Shown here piece by piece: positions 17,077 through 28,516 of a stretch of DNA of 64,000 nucleotides. The notes below the pieces were generated by a model. That model worked only from the letters and a program-made list of their open reading frames with translations, ran no database searches and had not been told where the DNA came from. Source of the DNA: Orbicella faveolata (lineage: Eukaryota; Cnidaria; Anthozoa; Scleractinia; Merulinidae). The stretch is from positions 949,217 to 1,013,216 of the forward strand of contig NW_018149812.1 of the NCBI RefSeq assembly GCF_002042975.1, given 5' to 3'. A program made the translations under genes and the position numbers. Numbering within the stretch: the stretch's first letter is position 1; each line of letters begins with the position of its first letter.

Positions 17077-19101
17077 GCATGTAAAGGTGCCATTTTCTTG
17101 ACACTGGTATTTATGTTTAAAAAATTTACAAAATGCATGCCAAGTATATTTCAATCAATCATGTTTGATTTATCACATTTTTTTTGATTTGTTGTAGAAA
17201 TACTTCCCATAATGGATCGAGAGAGTTTTAAATATAAATTTTACCAATCATTACAAGTCTTTGTCACTGACAACAGTTTGAATAGTATAATAATTTTTGT
17301 TCTAGAATGAAATTACTTAAGTAAGGACCATTTAGTAACATATTTCCTTTGGAGTAAAACTGATGATCCTGGATCATAGTCATGTGTGGATTGTTAACAC
17401 CAAAGATTTCCTCTAGCCGGTATCCTCCATTTCTTTTTTGTCTTTCAGCTTCCCCTAAGAAAGTGTTATGTTTGAACATGGCATCTTAAAGAGAAAAATA
17501 ATTTTGTTTCACTTCCATCTTTTTAAAGGCCCATTTCCTAGTTAGGTAAAGGGCCTGATGAATTAATGGTGAACATCGTCCTAACTACTTGAACAATCAG
17601 AAATTAATTTAAATCCATCTTTTTGATGTAAATATTTTATTTGAAGTGTTAAGAGAAGACCTTTGCAGAAGCTAATATAGGTATACAAGTACAGTAGCTT
17701 ATATTAATTTCTTTGCTTGAATATTGCTGGGCTTGAACATGTGTAACAATTTGAAATTAACTCAATTTTAACAGTTTGTAATAGCTCTCAATATCAGAGA
17801 GTAATATTGCACATTTTATATATGTACATAACTGTAATAAACCAGAATTAACTATTAAACAGCAATTGAACTACACCTGTTAGTCAAGGTTGAGAAAAGC
17901 TAGTAATGGCAGTAAGTCAGCTTTAGAACAATATCAGTAAATAAACAAGAACATGCAGGCAGTTTGCCATTATGGTACATTAGGAGTTCTTTGAACTGCA
18001 TCCTTTTATTGATCTGCCTATTTACATCAGTGTTCATGTTTTTTAAATATATTGTTACAGCCACTATTAACATGAGGGACAACTGAGCCTGAATAATTGG
18101 TGAAGTTTCTGAAAGTGTGGCAGCTCTCCTAAGCTTGCAATTTTATTTGTCGTCACAGTGTAGCAGCTGTTATTGTTTTGTGGCTGGGGGCATTGTTTCT
18201 GTTGTTTGTTCTATTGTTTCCTTGAAGGGTATCGAACCATTCATGTAAGACCTTGCAAGAGCTGCTACCTGACTTGAAATTTCTGACGCTTCCAATTCAC
18301 TCTCCTGATTTGGGTTGTTGATTTCAACCGCAAGTTATATGCGAAAAATACTACATTTGATTTTTAACCAAGCTTGCCAGATACTGAAGTGGGAGAATTG
18401 TAGTGACTGCTCTTTATCTATAAGGTCTGCATGTACAAAAGGACATGTTCCAGGGATATGTAGCAGCAACACATAGCAGCATCAACCAGTGTTGCACAGA
18501 ATGAAAAGTAACAGCACAAACAAGGGAACGTGTCACCGCAACATCTCCCTGTGACATGTCCTTTCATGTGAGCTTGAACTCCCAGTATGACCCTTATCCT
18601 TGGTTTCCAAGATAAGTCACTTCCAGTTAGCATTCTCTCATCAGAGTAAAGGGGATATTGCAGTTAGTACTCACTGTAAGTGCATGCATGTGGCTTCAGG
18701 AGGCTACTGCACCCCCAGGCAGGGAGTCTAAGTCAAGAGCCCTTGAAGGAAAGCCCAGTTGATTCATTTCAAACCCCACACTATATCCTGCATCAAACTT
18801 CACAAGGCTACTACTGACTCACCTGGATAGGATACAAGTTCAATTCAGTGTTCCCCTTCCAGCATTAAGCCTTCTCCAGAAAGGAAAGAGTATTGTGAGT
18901 CTTGCTCATGATAACCACTTAGTAACCCAGTCCTAATGTAAACCTAACCCTAAGATTCAACCTGTACCATGGGAGTCCCGCACTTACAATCTCTAACCAT
19001 TACCTGCAGTACCTCGTCTCTACTACAGCAGAAATCCAAACAAAGCCATGGTCTTTTCTCCGATTATAATACTGCTTGGAGTAAAAATAATACAATGTGT
19101 T

Positions 19102-19283
19102 CTTCCAAAAAATATCCATATCCCTCCCATGGAAGGGTTTTTTAGTTTGAACCCCAGCCCACTGGAAATTCCAGATCAGCTTCGTACTTTCCTTTGAAAA
19201 TTTTTACTTTTGAAACCCCCCCCCCCCCCCCCCCCCCCATTTCAATTACCCTTCCTTGGGGTGGGTATGAATATTTTCTGGAA
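19102..19283. repeat. MITE-like repeat family, copy A
   Basis: Ends resemble TTCCAAAAAATATCCATA at the left and, in reverse, TTCCAGAAAATATTCATACC at the right, with a long C run and ACTGGAAATTCCAG-like core. Related copies lie at 19803-19950 and 22549-22746. Confidence 0.5.
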
Positions 19284-19518
19284 CTGTACATTGCTAAATA
19301 AGAAAAGTTTCTTTCATATGCCACAACTTCAGACTTTCTAACAGCATATTTCATAAAGTAAAATGACTATTTGGTGAAGACAATAATTGTATGTACAGGT
19401 AACATGGTCCTCACTCAAAGTCATGCCCATTTCATAGTCCCCTTAATTACTGTAAGTGGTTAGAAAGGAAAAGTATCAAACAAAATATAGACACTGTACA
19501 ACTTGCTTGGCACATCTG

Positions 19519-19524
19519 TTTATT
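19519..19524 (-). terminator. Possible polyadenylation signal of the TMEM276-like gene
   Basis: AATAAA on the minus strand, 543 bp after the stop codon. It is a candidate only, since the hexamer is common in AT-rich DNA. Confidence 0.3.
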
Positions 19525-19802
19525 AATTACAGATCAACTTTCATGCGTACAATCCTCCATCTATCTGATGATTTGTGTCTGGCAGGGCTGTTGTTGCAAG
19601 GAAGGGAAATGTTATTTATGCTGCTGAATCTTTAATTTACGTACATGTAGGAATCATGCTAAAAGAAACCAAGTCAAAAGGTTGAGCAAAGGAAGAAATA
19701 TTTTCAATTTTATTTGTTTTTACTCTACTCTTCCTTTGCTTTGCCAACACTAGAACAACTGCTATGCAGGGTAATGAAATATTAAAGAGGCAATGTATTG
19801 TT

Positions 19803-19950
19803 CAAGAGAATATCCATACCCATCATTTGTAGTTCAGGTTTGAATCCTACACTGGAAATTCCAGTTCAAAACCTTCTGACTATTATGACCACCCACCTCA
19901 CTGGAATTTCTAGTGACCTTTTATCAGGAGAGTATAGACATTTTCTAGAC
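19803..19950. repeat. MITE-like repeat family, copy B (worn)
   Basis: Shares AATATCCATACCC and CACTGGAAATTCCAGTTC with copy A and a TAGACATTTTCTAGA right end. It lacks the long C run. Confidence 0.45.
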
Positions 19951-20066
19951 AATCAAGTATGGCAACGACTTGTGACAAAAATTATGACAATTCCTTTTTT
20001 CCTACAGTAGTGTTTGCATGTTAATTCCTTTTTTTCCTACAGTAGTGTTTGCATGTCACAATAACC

Positions 20067-21224
20067 CTATTTGATCAACCCATGCATTAGAAGAAGATTT
20101 CCTCCAGCCAAGATGTAATGGAACCAATCTACACCTGGCAAACCAAGAAATGTGATGGATTCAACTACGCTTGCTAGTCCATAAGCAAGAGCACCAGTAG
20201 TCCCGTAAAAGTTTGAATACATGTAAGTGACTAAAAGTATTCCCAACACAGCTATGGTGCTGGCTGCTGTAGTTAGCATCTTTTCTGCTGGACTGTGGAT
20301 TAAGGAGAGAACAAACGCAATCACAGAACTCACCAAATGGAACTTGGCATTTGCAGGTTTGTGGTGATGGAAACAGAAACCTGCTGCAATAAGAGGAATC
20401 CCTGCAAAATATTAGGCACAAAAATGTTTGAGAATCATCATTGAACACAAAAACCAATGAGACAGTTACAGAATTTTTAATCCATAAATTCTGGAGGTGG
20501 GGGGAGGGGGATTGCTTTCTTTTCTAGTTTCTTTTGAGGGGGTTGGGGCTACTGTTAATGATGCAATTACAAAAATTTGGATAATATGTTATTACAAAAT
20601 TATCTAAACTCTTTATTTGCCTAGGATGTCCATTTGTGCTCTTCTACAGAGCCAGGAAAATTGACAAGAAAATTATGATATCTATTTTAAATTTGCTGAG
20701 ACCAACATTACACCTGCCCTGTGAACTAGTGTGTATTGTCACTGAGCATGCTTCTTTCTCTTTTGCCAGATTTATGGCGTGGCTAGCCACCCAATTCCTT
20801 TACTCCTAATTAAACCATTCCCTGTGAATGATGAGTAAGCAAACGCGCATTTATTTTATGGAATAATAGATAACAGGATGATAGGCCTTGCCACTAATAC
20901 CTAAAGTACTACTATATAGAATAGGCTGAGCTTATTTTCATGTTACTTTTTTTGCGGGGGTAGGGGTGGGCTGTAATAAGCCTTGCCAGTCCTACCTACA
21001 GTTGAAGCTATCCATGTGAAAAGCGCATGCAATCGAATCACTTTAGACTGAACATTTGGAAAAGCCACTCCAAACTTTAGAACGCCAAAAGATGCAGCAA
21101 TGGAAACACACAAGAAACCCCAGGCAGCATAAACTGACGTTCCGTGAACATGGACCGCCGCATATAATGAACATCCCGCTAGAACCAAGTCAGACACTGC
21201 TGTCGATACGGCTTTTTCACTCAT
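20067..21224 (-). CDS. TMEM276: Multi-pass membrane protein resembling TMEM276, complete, two coding exons
   Basis: Exon 1 (21224-20996) and exon 2 (20401-20067) join in phase into 187 residues. The protein is hydrophobic with about five or six membrane segments, for example SDLVLAGCSLYAAV, WGFLCVSIAASFGVL, WIASTVGIPLIAAG, VSSVIAFVLSL, ASTIAVLGILLVTYMY and YILAGGNLLLMHG. A His-rich loop (CFHHHK) follows the third. Its length, spacing and phrases (STA-S-LVL--SL-AAV and W-A--VG-PL-A) fit my memory of human TMEM276, whose function is unknown. That match is from memory and needs a search. The gene shares a short divergent promoter with LENG1. The start is the first ATG of the exon and no upstream in-frame ATG is seen. 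Confidence 0.75.
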
Positions 21225-21533
21225 AATTTTGCCGAATTCATTGAAAACAATTCAGCTCTGCTTCGTCCACCATATTGAATCGCCCGCGATGTAAACTACC
21301 AAGAAACACGCGCTAAAACGTCAGCGTGCGCATATCGTGCACAACCAAACCACTGGCAGAGTGCGTTGCGGATGCACTCGATGCTTTCGATCATATTTTG
21401 AACGTTCTGAACCCTTTTGAACGACGTTTTGAACGATGTTTTGAACGATGTTTTGAACGATGTTTTGAACGATGTTTTGAACGTTCTCTGCAGGAAATTT
21501 GGTACTTATGCAATATAGAGAAACAGCAACAAG
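21225..21533. promoter_or_regulatory. Divergent promoter shared by the TMEM276-like gene and LENG1
   Basis: Only 309 bp separate the two start codons, so both genes must start transcription from here. The region contains a 13-bp tandem repeat (21410-21483) and a CG-containing stretch at about 21275-21350. Confidence 0.7.
21410..21483 (+). repeat. 13-bp tandem repeat, about five units
   Basis: Unit TTTTGAACGATG (with a one-base variation giving 13 bp) is repeated head to tail about five times, the four central units being identical. It lies within the promoter or 5' leader of LENG1. Confidence 0.85.
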
Positions 21534-24500
21534 ATGAACATTTTACCCAAAAAAAGGTAACTAAATTGTAGCGAAATTGTGGAAAACCAGCCGTGAGGTC
21601 ACATCTGCAAACTATAAACAGTCCCGTCTCCTATAACTATCATAGGACCAAGGAAACTGACAGCAGGCATACAGTGCTGTATCCCACCACAATACAAACT
21701 TTATTTAGAGCGGGTGATTTGATACTGAATTTATTTTTAATTTGATTATGGTCAGTTGTATCAGTTGTATATTAAATACCATAGGGTAATTTTATAAATC
21801 ATTTTGTTTATTATTTCACATTTATTAGTTAATTGTAGGTCCACATCAGCCTCACTGGCTGCCAATCTTTGTAACCTGCATTACTAAATAAAATGATGAT
21901 GATGGGTTGAGAACTATCCTAAACATTCTTTGAAAATTATACAAAACCTTGTTGTTAAGAAGCAATACTAGGGGGATTTATCTCAACCTATAGGAACTTT
22001 GTAAATCCTGCCTTTGGGTACACCAAAAGATTTCTGGTTTTGTTCAACATCTGTCAGTATCTACACATAATTTTGTATGGCAAATTAGCAGTTTTCATTG
22101 AACTGTTGCAACATTTACTTTTGTTTTTAGAAAAACCCTAGGTTTCAATAAATTGAAATCTTCCTGGTTTAAACAACCTTTGCCCTTCCCCTCTCCTGCT
22201 ACAAAGGTCAATTTGTAGTGGGGGAGGGGTGGTAGGAACTGTTTTGCTCTGAGGATTTAAGAGTAAATAATACAGGCAGACTGGGGCTTCATATACACCT
22301 ACATGTTTGTTCCTTTCACTCCTTTGAAACTAATAATATGCCTTAAAAATTATTTTTTTTACTACAGCAATTGTGTATTTTATTTAATTTTTCAGTTGGC
22401 ATGTGCGGAACATCGACAATATTGAGCGAGTACGTCGTGATGAAGAAAATGCAAGATTAGAAGAACAGGAAAGAGAAAGAAGGAAAGCTCTGGCAGTGAG
22501 TTGTCATGGTTATTATTTTTATAAGCTGCAAAGCTACGATATGTAGGTCCAGGAAATATCCATACCCTACCCACAGACAGGATTTTTTATGACCCCCCCC
22601 CCCCCTTCCTCCCTCGCACCCCTCTGAAAACTCCAGTTAAGCTTCATATATTACTTGTAATTTTTTGGTCTAACAGAAATCACCCCCACCCCACCCCTAG
22701 GAAATTCCAACCCCTTCTGTGGGAGCGGAGTATGAGTATTTCCTGGAAAATGCACAATAAATTGTACTAGCAGGGTTCAAAATTGCGACTCACTGGTCGC
22801 CAATGTGACCAAAAATTGAGCACTGGCGACTAAATTTTCAGAACTGGTTGCCAGCTGGCGACTCGCATTTCGTCCGATAACTAAAGAAAACCACGACACA
22901 ACTTTTGTTTGTAAATCTCTATTTTAGGAAATCAATCGGATATGGTAGCTAGTATACAAACTCACCTTTCTGTCCCCAGTAAAATAATGTCTGAATATTA
23001 CACGATAATCGAAAAAATTGAATGCATATTTCGACACGTCGATACTGCGTTCACGGCGCGCCATACTGTTTCAGCCGCTTCTTCCGAAACTGGGATCGCA
23101 GGCGCACTTCAACGACATGTGCTTTTCATTTGCCGCGAAAATGGCGACAGATACCAATCAGTTGAAGAATTATGTGAGCGAAAGGCGTCGAGGAAAGCAA
23201 GTACAAAATAAAGCAAGGCATTTTGAAGAAGTAGCAAAGGGAAAATAGGCAAGGACCCGTGTTTGTCTCACAATGAAAACCACGCACTTGAAACATTTTA
23301 TGCTTCGCTTCATTTAAAATGACTGTGGAGACAACCATCATCTTCGGAGCTGAGACATACCATCTGAGAACAACGGTAGCTTTATAACTAAGTGTTACTC
23401 GTGTTGTTTCTAATTGTTTTCGCTCTTCAATTGTGACTTTTCTTGCATGCAAAGTAACGTATAAAATCGAGTTCTTGTGTAAGTTATATATAAAATAAGT
23501 TGGCGACCAAAACTTTTCTGTTAGTCGCCAGCTGGCTCCCGAACGAAAAAGTTAATTTCGAGCCCTGACTAGGTGCTCCTAGTATCATTTATTAGACTAA
23601 AACTTTGAACTGTGTTTAGGAGCAAGAGGCCAGAACAGCCTTACTACGTGGTCGTGCTACCAGAAAGCAACTCAAAGATGAAACATGCCATGAAAAAGCA
23701 GTTGTTACAGTTGATAACAAACCACAACATCTTAATTTGTTTGCTGACATTGAAGAGAAGGTATGTGACACAAGACTTGGATAACTTGAGGACATTTTTT
23801 TGCTGATGATACAATCAGTGTCCCAGATAACAGGAGGGTCTGTGGTCAAAAACTTGCTAAGGTCTTGTACCTGACACTCAATTTATCCACTGACCTGTTC
23901 AAATATTTCCTTGTAGACGCATTGCTTTAAAAGTAGTCTCTGCCATTTATATCGGAACTGTGACGACAATTTTATGTTTTGTAAATGGGCTTTTGGACAG
24001 CTTAAAAGGAAAGTTTCACTATACATTATTTGTGAATTGTGCTCCTATTTTGTAGAACCTTCAGGACAGGTGAAAGACAAAAAAAGTAAACAAAACCATT
24101 CGCCATACAACATACTTAACTGTCTGACTATAGATTTATTGACCAGATAATTTTAGAACATCACAAGGGAAGGGTTTACTGGAAAAATGTTGCATGGGAC
24201 TAATAATAATAAATACACCCAGGTAATTCAAAAGTTTTGTTCCAGCTCAGTCATGGAAACAACCGTGAATATGAAGCTGAGAAAAAAGCTGAACAGGAAA
24301 AAAGGGAAAAAGCCATCGGCCTTTTAACTTACCTTGGACAGAGTGAAAGAGATGCACAAGGTCTGTTCAGTACTCTCTCCTATCTAGATTACTCAATACT
24401 TAACTAAGTTAGTTCAGGCAGCCAATAACTAAAATAAACTGAACTGGATACTGTTCCAAATGATGTTGTGCAGTCGTCAACTTGTTCATGAACTACTGGT

Positions 24501-27102
24501 ATGTAAGCGACTTTTTCTTCCAATTTTCTTTTCTTATTTTACAATGTCAGATGATTGTTAACACTAAGTTGGTTCTTAATCAGAAGTGGTTAGTGCACGC
24601 TTCACCTTTACGGTGTCTTTCCAATTATCATACCATTTTCTGTAGCATGATGTCCAATTAATCAAGCTTGCTGAAGACTGTACTACAAGGATATCAAGTT
24701 TTTTTTTTGTATGGACCTTGCTGTGTTTGGTCTGTACTGTCTAGACCTCAGGCAAATATTCTCTCAATACAACCCTCACTATTTATTAATAAGGTATATG
24801 TACTGGAGTCACTGCATTGCAGTTTATAGGAGGTGTATGTATATGACATAGAAGGTGTAGTAGATCATGTCACATTCACAGGCACTACTTTGAAAGTAGC
24901 ACAAATGTGGAGTAAAATGCAGATTTTGAATGGGAATCTGCTGTGAAGTGTTGTGTATAAACTTAACATATGGCTGTTTGCTGGAGAGACTACCACTCAA
25001 TCACAGTGAAGTCGTGGCCAGTCAACAATAAAAATTGTTTGTTATTCCACTTTCCTTACATGTAGGTGCAAAGCCATGGTATGTCAAATCACATCAAGAG
25101 AGAATGAACCTTAATGCCACAAGTGAAAGGTAACTGATTATGAATCTTTTCTGTAGTTAGTTCATTACCGTTCACACTGATATTTGTGTTAATGATTTGG
25201 TAAAACAATTAAACCCATGCAAGGGCCACAGAAACTGTCATAATTATCGAGCTCTCCCAGCTGAGCAGGTTAGTTCATAATTAATACAGTGAAACCTCTC
25301 CTTACAGACACCTCTTTAATATGAACACCTCTCTATTACATACAGTTCTCTATGTCCCAACAAAATTCTCACATATTTTCTTCTAAAGGAAACCTTTTTA
25401 AGTGCAGACCCTCTCTAATACTGACAAAGGACAGTAAATCTTCACGGGCCCCAGAGGAATGCTCTCTTTGTTTTGTGTCTTTTTATTTCTTTTCCTCTGT
25501 GTTTAGCTCTAAAGAAAGTGACAGAAAGAAGCTAATGGATCCGCTGCAAAACATGAGCAAATTCCTTGAAGCCAAGAATTCTAACAAAAGAGACAAAGAC
25601 AGGAAACACAAAGATAAGCACAAGAAACATAGAGACACTGAAAAGAACTCTAAAACACATCAAAAGAAAAGTGTTGAGCAAATGAGAAAAGAGAGATTAA
25701 GACGAGAGCAAGAAGAACATGAACGAGAAAGGAAGCTGCTTGCGTCTGTGAGAAGAGAAAACAATAATAAGGCCACAACTGATCTTACTGATGGCCAGGA
25801 AACCTCTAGGTATTCACTCATTGAAACAGATTTCCTTGTTTTAGTTAATTTTGGTGTGTATATCCAGCTGGGAAAGTTACAACTTACTTCCACCTCTTTC
25901 CTTATTAGTCATATCTATAACAAAATTCTCGATCGTGATTGGTTCTTGGCACGCCTATTTGTCACGTAATCCATGCAAGATCACGTGGGTGTCCAATTAC
26001 AACCTTTTTAACTGGATGCCTGTAATTGGATACCTACGCCATTCGCACGTCAATTAGCTGCGCTTTAAGGCTTCTTTCTTAGTGTTTCCTACAGTTTTTC
26101 AAACTTTCGGACAGCGTTACCAGCTTTTTTCGTTCCAATATTCTCAAAGGAATTTTTTGATCACAGAATTTTTAATTGATACAATTAAGAACGTGTGCGC
26201 GAAAATTTTCCAGTCAATAGATTTTTTTAAAACTTTTACTGCAGTCAGATAATGAGTTACTTGTGTGAGAAATGCAAAAAAAAATGGGGTCACTGACTTC
26301 GTTTCAGAGATAAAGCATGTGGAAAACTACCCTGATTTTGAAAAATTGGCGCACGTAATTCAGCGTGGTCTTCAGGGATTTGTAGTTAAAAATATCGAAG
26401 GTGAGTCAACCGAGGAAAACGATCTTAGTTGTATTTTGTAGAAATGGGTCTGTTGCGTAAATAATTCCAAATGTTACCAACGTTTTCACAAAACCTAACC
26501 CTTCAAGAGGCATTTGAAAGCGTCGCACAGACAAACGAAGAGCTAGAGAGAACGAAATTCGATGGTGCACTTTGCAAAAAATTCAAACTTCTAGTCGATA
26601 GATTTTCTTCATTTTTTCGCTAAACGTAGAAAATCGAAAGAGAAAATGATCCATCAAAAGAAAAATAGGGGTAACCGGACGTCCAAGATCATTAAATCCA
26701 AGAAAAGCAATGGCCATCTGCCCTATCATTGTTCATTTTATTACTTAGCGCGCGCTCACACATGACGTGGCGTGTGAATTTGCGTACGCAGTAAGGATGC
26801 GCAGAAACAATTAGCGCGAACGTCCTTAAGTACTAATTGCATCTTGTGTCGTACAATTTAGGGAGTCAGTAATCGTGCTTGTAATTTCAAATCGCCCTCG
26901 CGCCGTGCACTCGGTTTTGAACTGAATTACTTGCGCGATTACTCCCTAAATTGTACTTCACTCCGTCCAATTACTAGTACTTACTTGTTTGATTTAGTTT
27001 AAATTCTTCCTTGTGTATTGGTTTTGTTTCAGGTACAATTCTCAATACAATCCAGAGTTAGCCAGAAGACCTAGGAATGATCGGCGTTACCGACCATATT
27101 AG
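21534..27102 (+). CDS. LENG1: LENG1 (leukocyte receptor cluster member 1), complete, seven exons
   Basis: Coding exons 21534-21556, 22396-22495, 23620-23760, 24246-24360, 25066-25129, 25507-25809 and 27033-27102 join in phase into 271 residues (human about 264). It starts MNILPKKSWHVRN, the signature of the CIR N-terminal domain, continues with an Arg/Glu-rich coiled coil ([19 protein letters not shown]), then [20 protein letters not shown] and PWYVK. Next is a Lys/Asp/His-rich low-complexity part (about residues 150-190), then [17 protein letters not shown] and the end [14 protein letters not shown]. All of these blocks occur in the same order in human LENG1, a nuclear protein linked to the spliceosome. 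The basic, charged tail fits an RNA-processing role. Introns 2 and 6 carry mobile elements. Start is certain from the family N-terminus. Confidence 0.95.
22549..22746. repeat. MITE-like repeat family, copy C
   Basis: The left end CCAGGAAATATCCATACCC and the right end in reverse, CCAGGAAATACTCATACTCC, are inverted repeats. A long C run lies inside, as in copy A. It sits in LENG1 intron 2, just before the hAT-like element. Confidence 0.6.
22771..23567. mobile_element. Non-autonomous hAT-like DNA transposon with 5-bp target duplication
   Basis: The ends are inverted: CAGGGTTCAAAATT at the left and CAGGGCTCGAAATT (reverse of the right end). ACTAG is duplicated exactly at 22766-22770 and 23568-23572. 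Near both ends lie GGTCGCCA/TGGCGACC motifs, which are also present at 54902-54945. Length is 797 bp. Short open frames inside (22942-23248) do not resemble a transposase. CAGG-type ends point to the hAT group; a 5-bp duplication is short for most hATs. Confidence 0.75.
25288..25460. repeat. Probable one-ended DNA-transposon remnant
   Basis: Begins CAGTGAAACCTCTCCTTACA followed by GACACCTCT and repeated AACACCTCTCT and AGACCCTCTCTAAT motifs, a pattern I associate with widespread invertebrate MITEs. I did not find a matching right end before LENG1 exon 6 at 25507. Confidence 0.4.
25906..26985. mobile_element. Probable non-autonomous DNA element filling LENG1 intron 6
   Basis: Intron 6 (25810-27032) contains sequence unlike the neighbouring introns: many CG pairs, short inverted motifs (GTGTCCAATTACA near 25990 and TGTAATTGGATA near 26020), and a fold-back at its right side (26826-26983). 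The outer limits are uncertain and no coding capacity is seen. Confidence 0.4.
26826..26983. repeat. Imperfect inverted repeat (fold-back)
   Basis: The left arm contains TAAGTACTAATTG and then GTACAATTTAGGGAGT. The right arm read in reverse gives TAAGTACTAGTAATTGGACG and then GTACAATTTAGGGAGTAAT. The loop is CG-rich (CCTCGCGCCGTGCACTC). Confidence 0.65.
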
Positions 27103-28516
27103 GTTAGGACTTCGTCGAAAACTACCGAAAATGACCGACTCCTTCAAGTAAGTTTGCCGAAGAGATCCGATTAGAATCACGAGTTCTCCGAATATTGTCG
27201 ACCACTATAAGCAAGTTTACCGAGCCAGAGGAGAGCCCATTTCTCTCAGCAAGTTGACCACAGGAGTATTGAGACGAGCAAGTTCAACAATTTCAGTGAG
27301 TTTGTGAAAGTGAGCGGCCAACCATGATGATTGGGTAAGTCAAAGTTTGGGGACATTCGGTGAGAGACATCTGAAAATAATCCAAGAACTGGCCAAGGCC
27401 AATCATCGTATGGAAAAGAACCAAAAACCTACGGGTACTCCATTTTGATTAAAGATGGTGACAATGTGCTACAACAAGCTAGCTATAACATATTATTTTT
27501 TTACCACAATTGCTACTGATCTCGCAATCTGATTGGCTAATTTGCCGTTGTCGATAAGAGTCCAGACAACACTGCTCGCGTCAATGTGTCATGTGATGCC
27601 TTTTTCTGCTCGCGCTCTGAAAAAACATTTTCTCTGACGTTGGGGTAAAAAACAAATCGAAATGTGGTTTAGCGTGGTCTGTCCTCTTATCGACAACGAT
27701 ACGCGTCATCACAGTGGTCAAAATTTGTTGTCCACAACATGTTTACCACTGTGATGACGCGTATCGTTGTCGATAAGAATACAGACCACGCTAAACCACA
27801 TTCGATTTGTTAAATTCCACACTTCCAAAGAATAGTGACTTTTATTAGTATTAAAATAATGTTAATATATGAGTCAGTTAAAACTGTCCTCCCTTAGATT
27901 ATAAAACGTTTCAAGTCACCAAACGCCGGTGGCAAACAGTGCTGTTGTTTTTTCCCAAATTGTCATTGTATCACACAATCGGAAATAACACACTCAAACA
28001 CAAGCACAGGGTAGCCATGTGTACACATCATTAGCAACAAATTCAAAGCCTTCACAGTCAAGTCTCATTGTGGCGGACACACTCGGGGACGTCGTTTAGT
28101 GTCCGTAACACAAGAGTCCGTTATGGCGGGGTATGAGATAAAAAAAAAGTGCAATAAACAACATAGACAATGTCTGTGAAGCAAGGGCTATTGTGCAGAC
28201 AAATATAGAATAGATGTGAAAATAAATATTCCAGAAGTCTTTTGAAGTGTATTTTGACAAATAATGAACAGCAGACTGTAACTTGACATAATTATGTTAT
28301 ATGAGAAGTACGTGGAGTCCGCTTTATCGAGAGTCAAAACAATCAAATTTAAGTTATACAGAAAACTATGAATATTATTTAAGAACTCAATTAATTGACG
28401 TAGTATACAAAACACGTTTTAGGAATTGCTGAATTTCAAAATTCCTCAGGAAGCTGGTCGCATTGAGTTGGAGCAATAGAGCAAATAATTGATAAATGTC
28501 ATCAATTGGGTAATCC
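27103..28516. other. Region between LENG1 and the NHL gene (tail to tail)
   Basis: Holds the 3' UTRs of two converging genes, a strong hairpin at 27651-27812 and a GGCGGACACAC/GTGTCCG-containing stretch at 28070-28130 that may be another repeat. I see no gene. Confidence 0.55.
27651..27812. repeat. Long hairpin (MITE-like)
   Basis: Two arms of about 67 bp are near-perfect inverted copies: left 27651-27717, right 27744-27812. Both contain GTGGTTTAGCGTGGTCTGT and CGACAACGATACGCGTCATC (or the reverse). The loop itself holds TTGTCCACAACA. Part of the same motif (GTTGTCGATAAGAGTC) recurs at 27548-27563. Confidence 0.85.

Larger units (their letters stand above)
16989..20066. other. Intergenic region between ZFTRAF1 and TMEM276-like (tail to tail)
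   Basis: The flanking genes converge here, so no promoter is expected. It holds the ZFTRAF1 poly(A) signal, two related repeats (19102-19283 and 19803-19950), a run of about 21 C at 19218-19238, and a short direct duplication at about 19988-20057. Otherwise I see nothing. Confidence 0.6.

Noticed and set aside
22942-23248. Two overlapping open frames inside the hAT-like element
   Set aside because: They are short, in different frames, and show none of the hAT transposase motifs.
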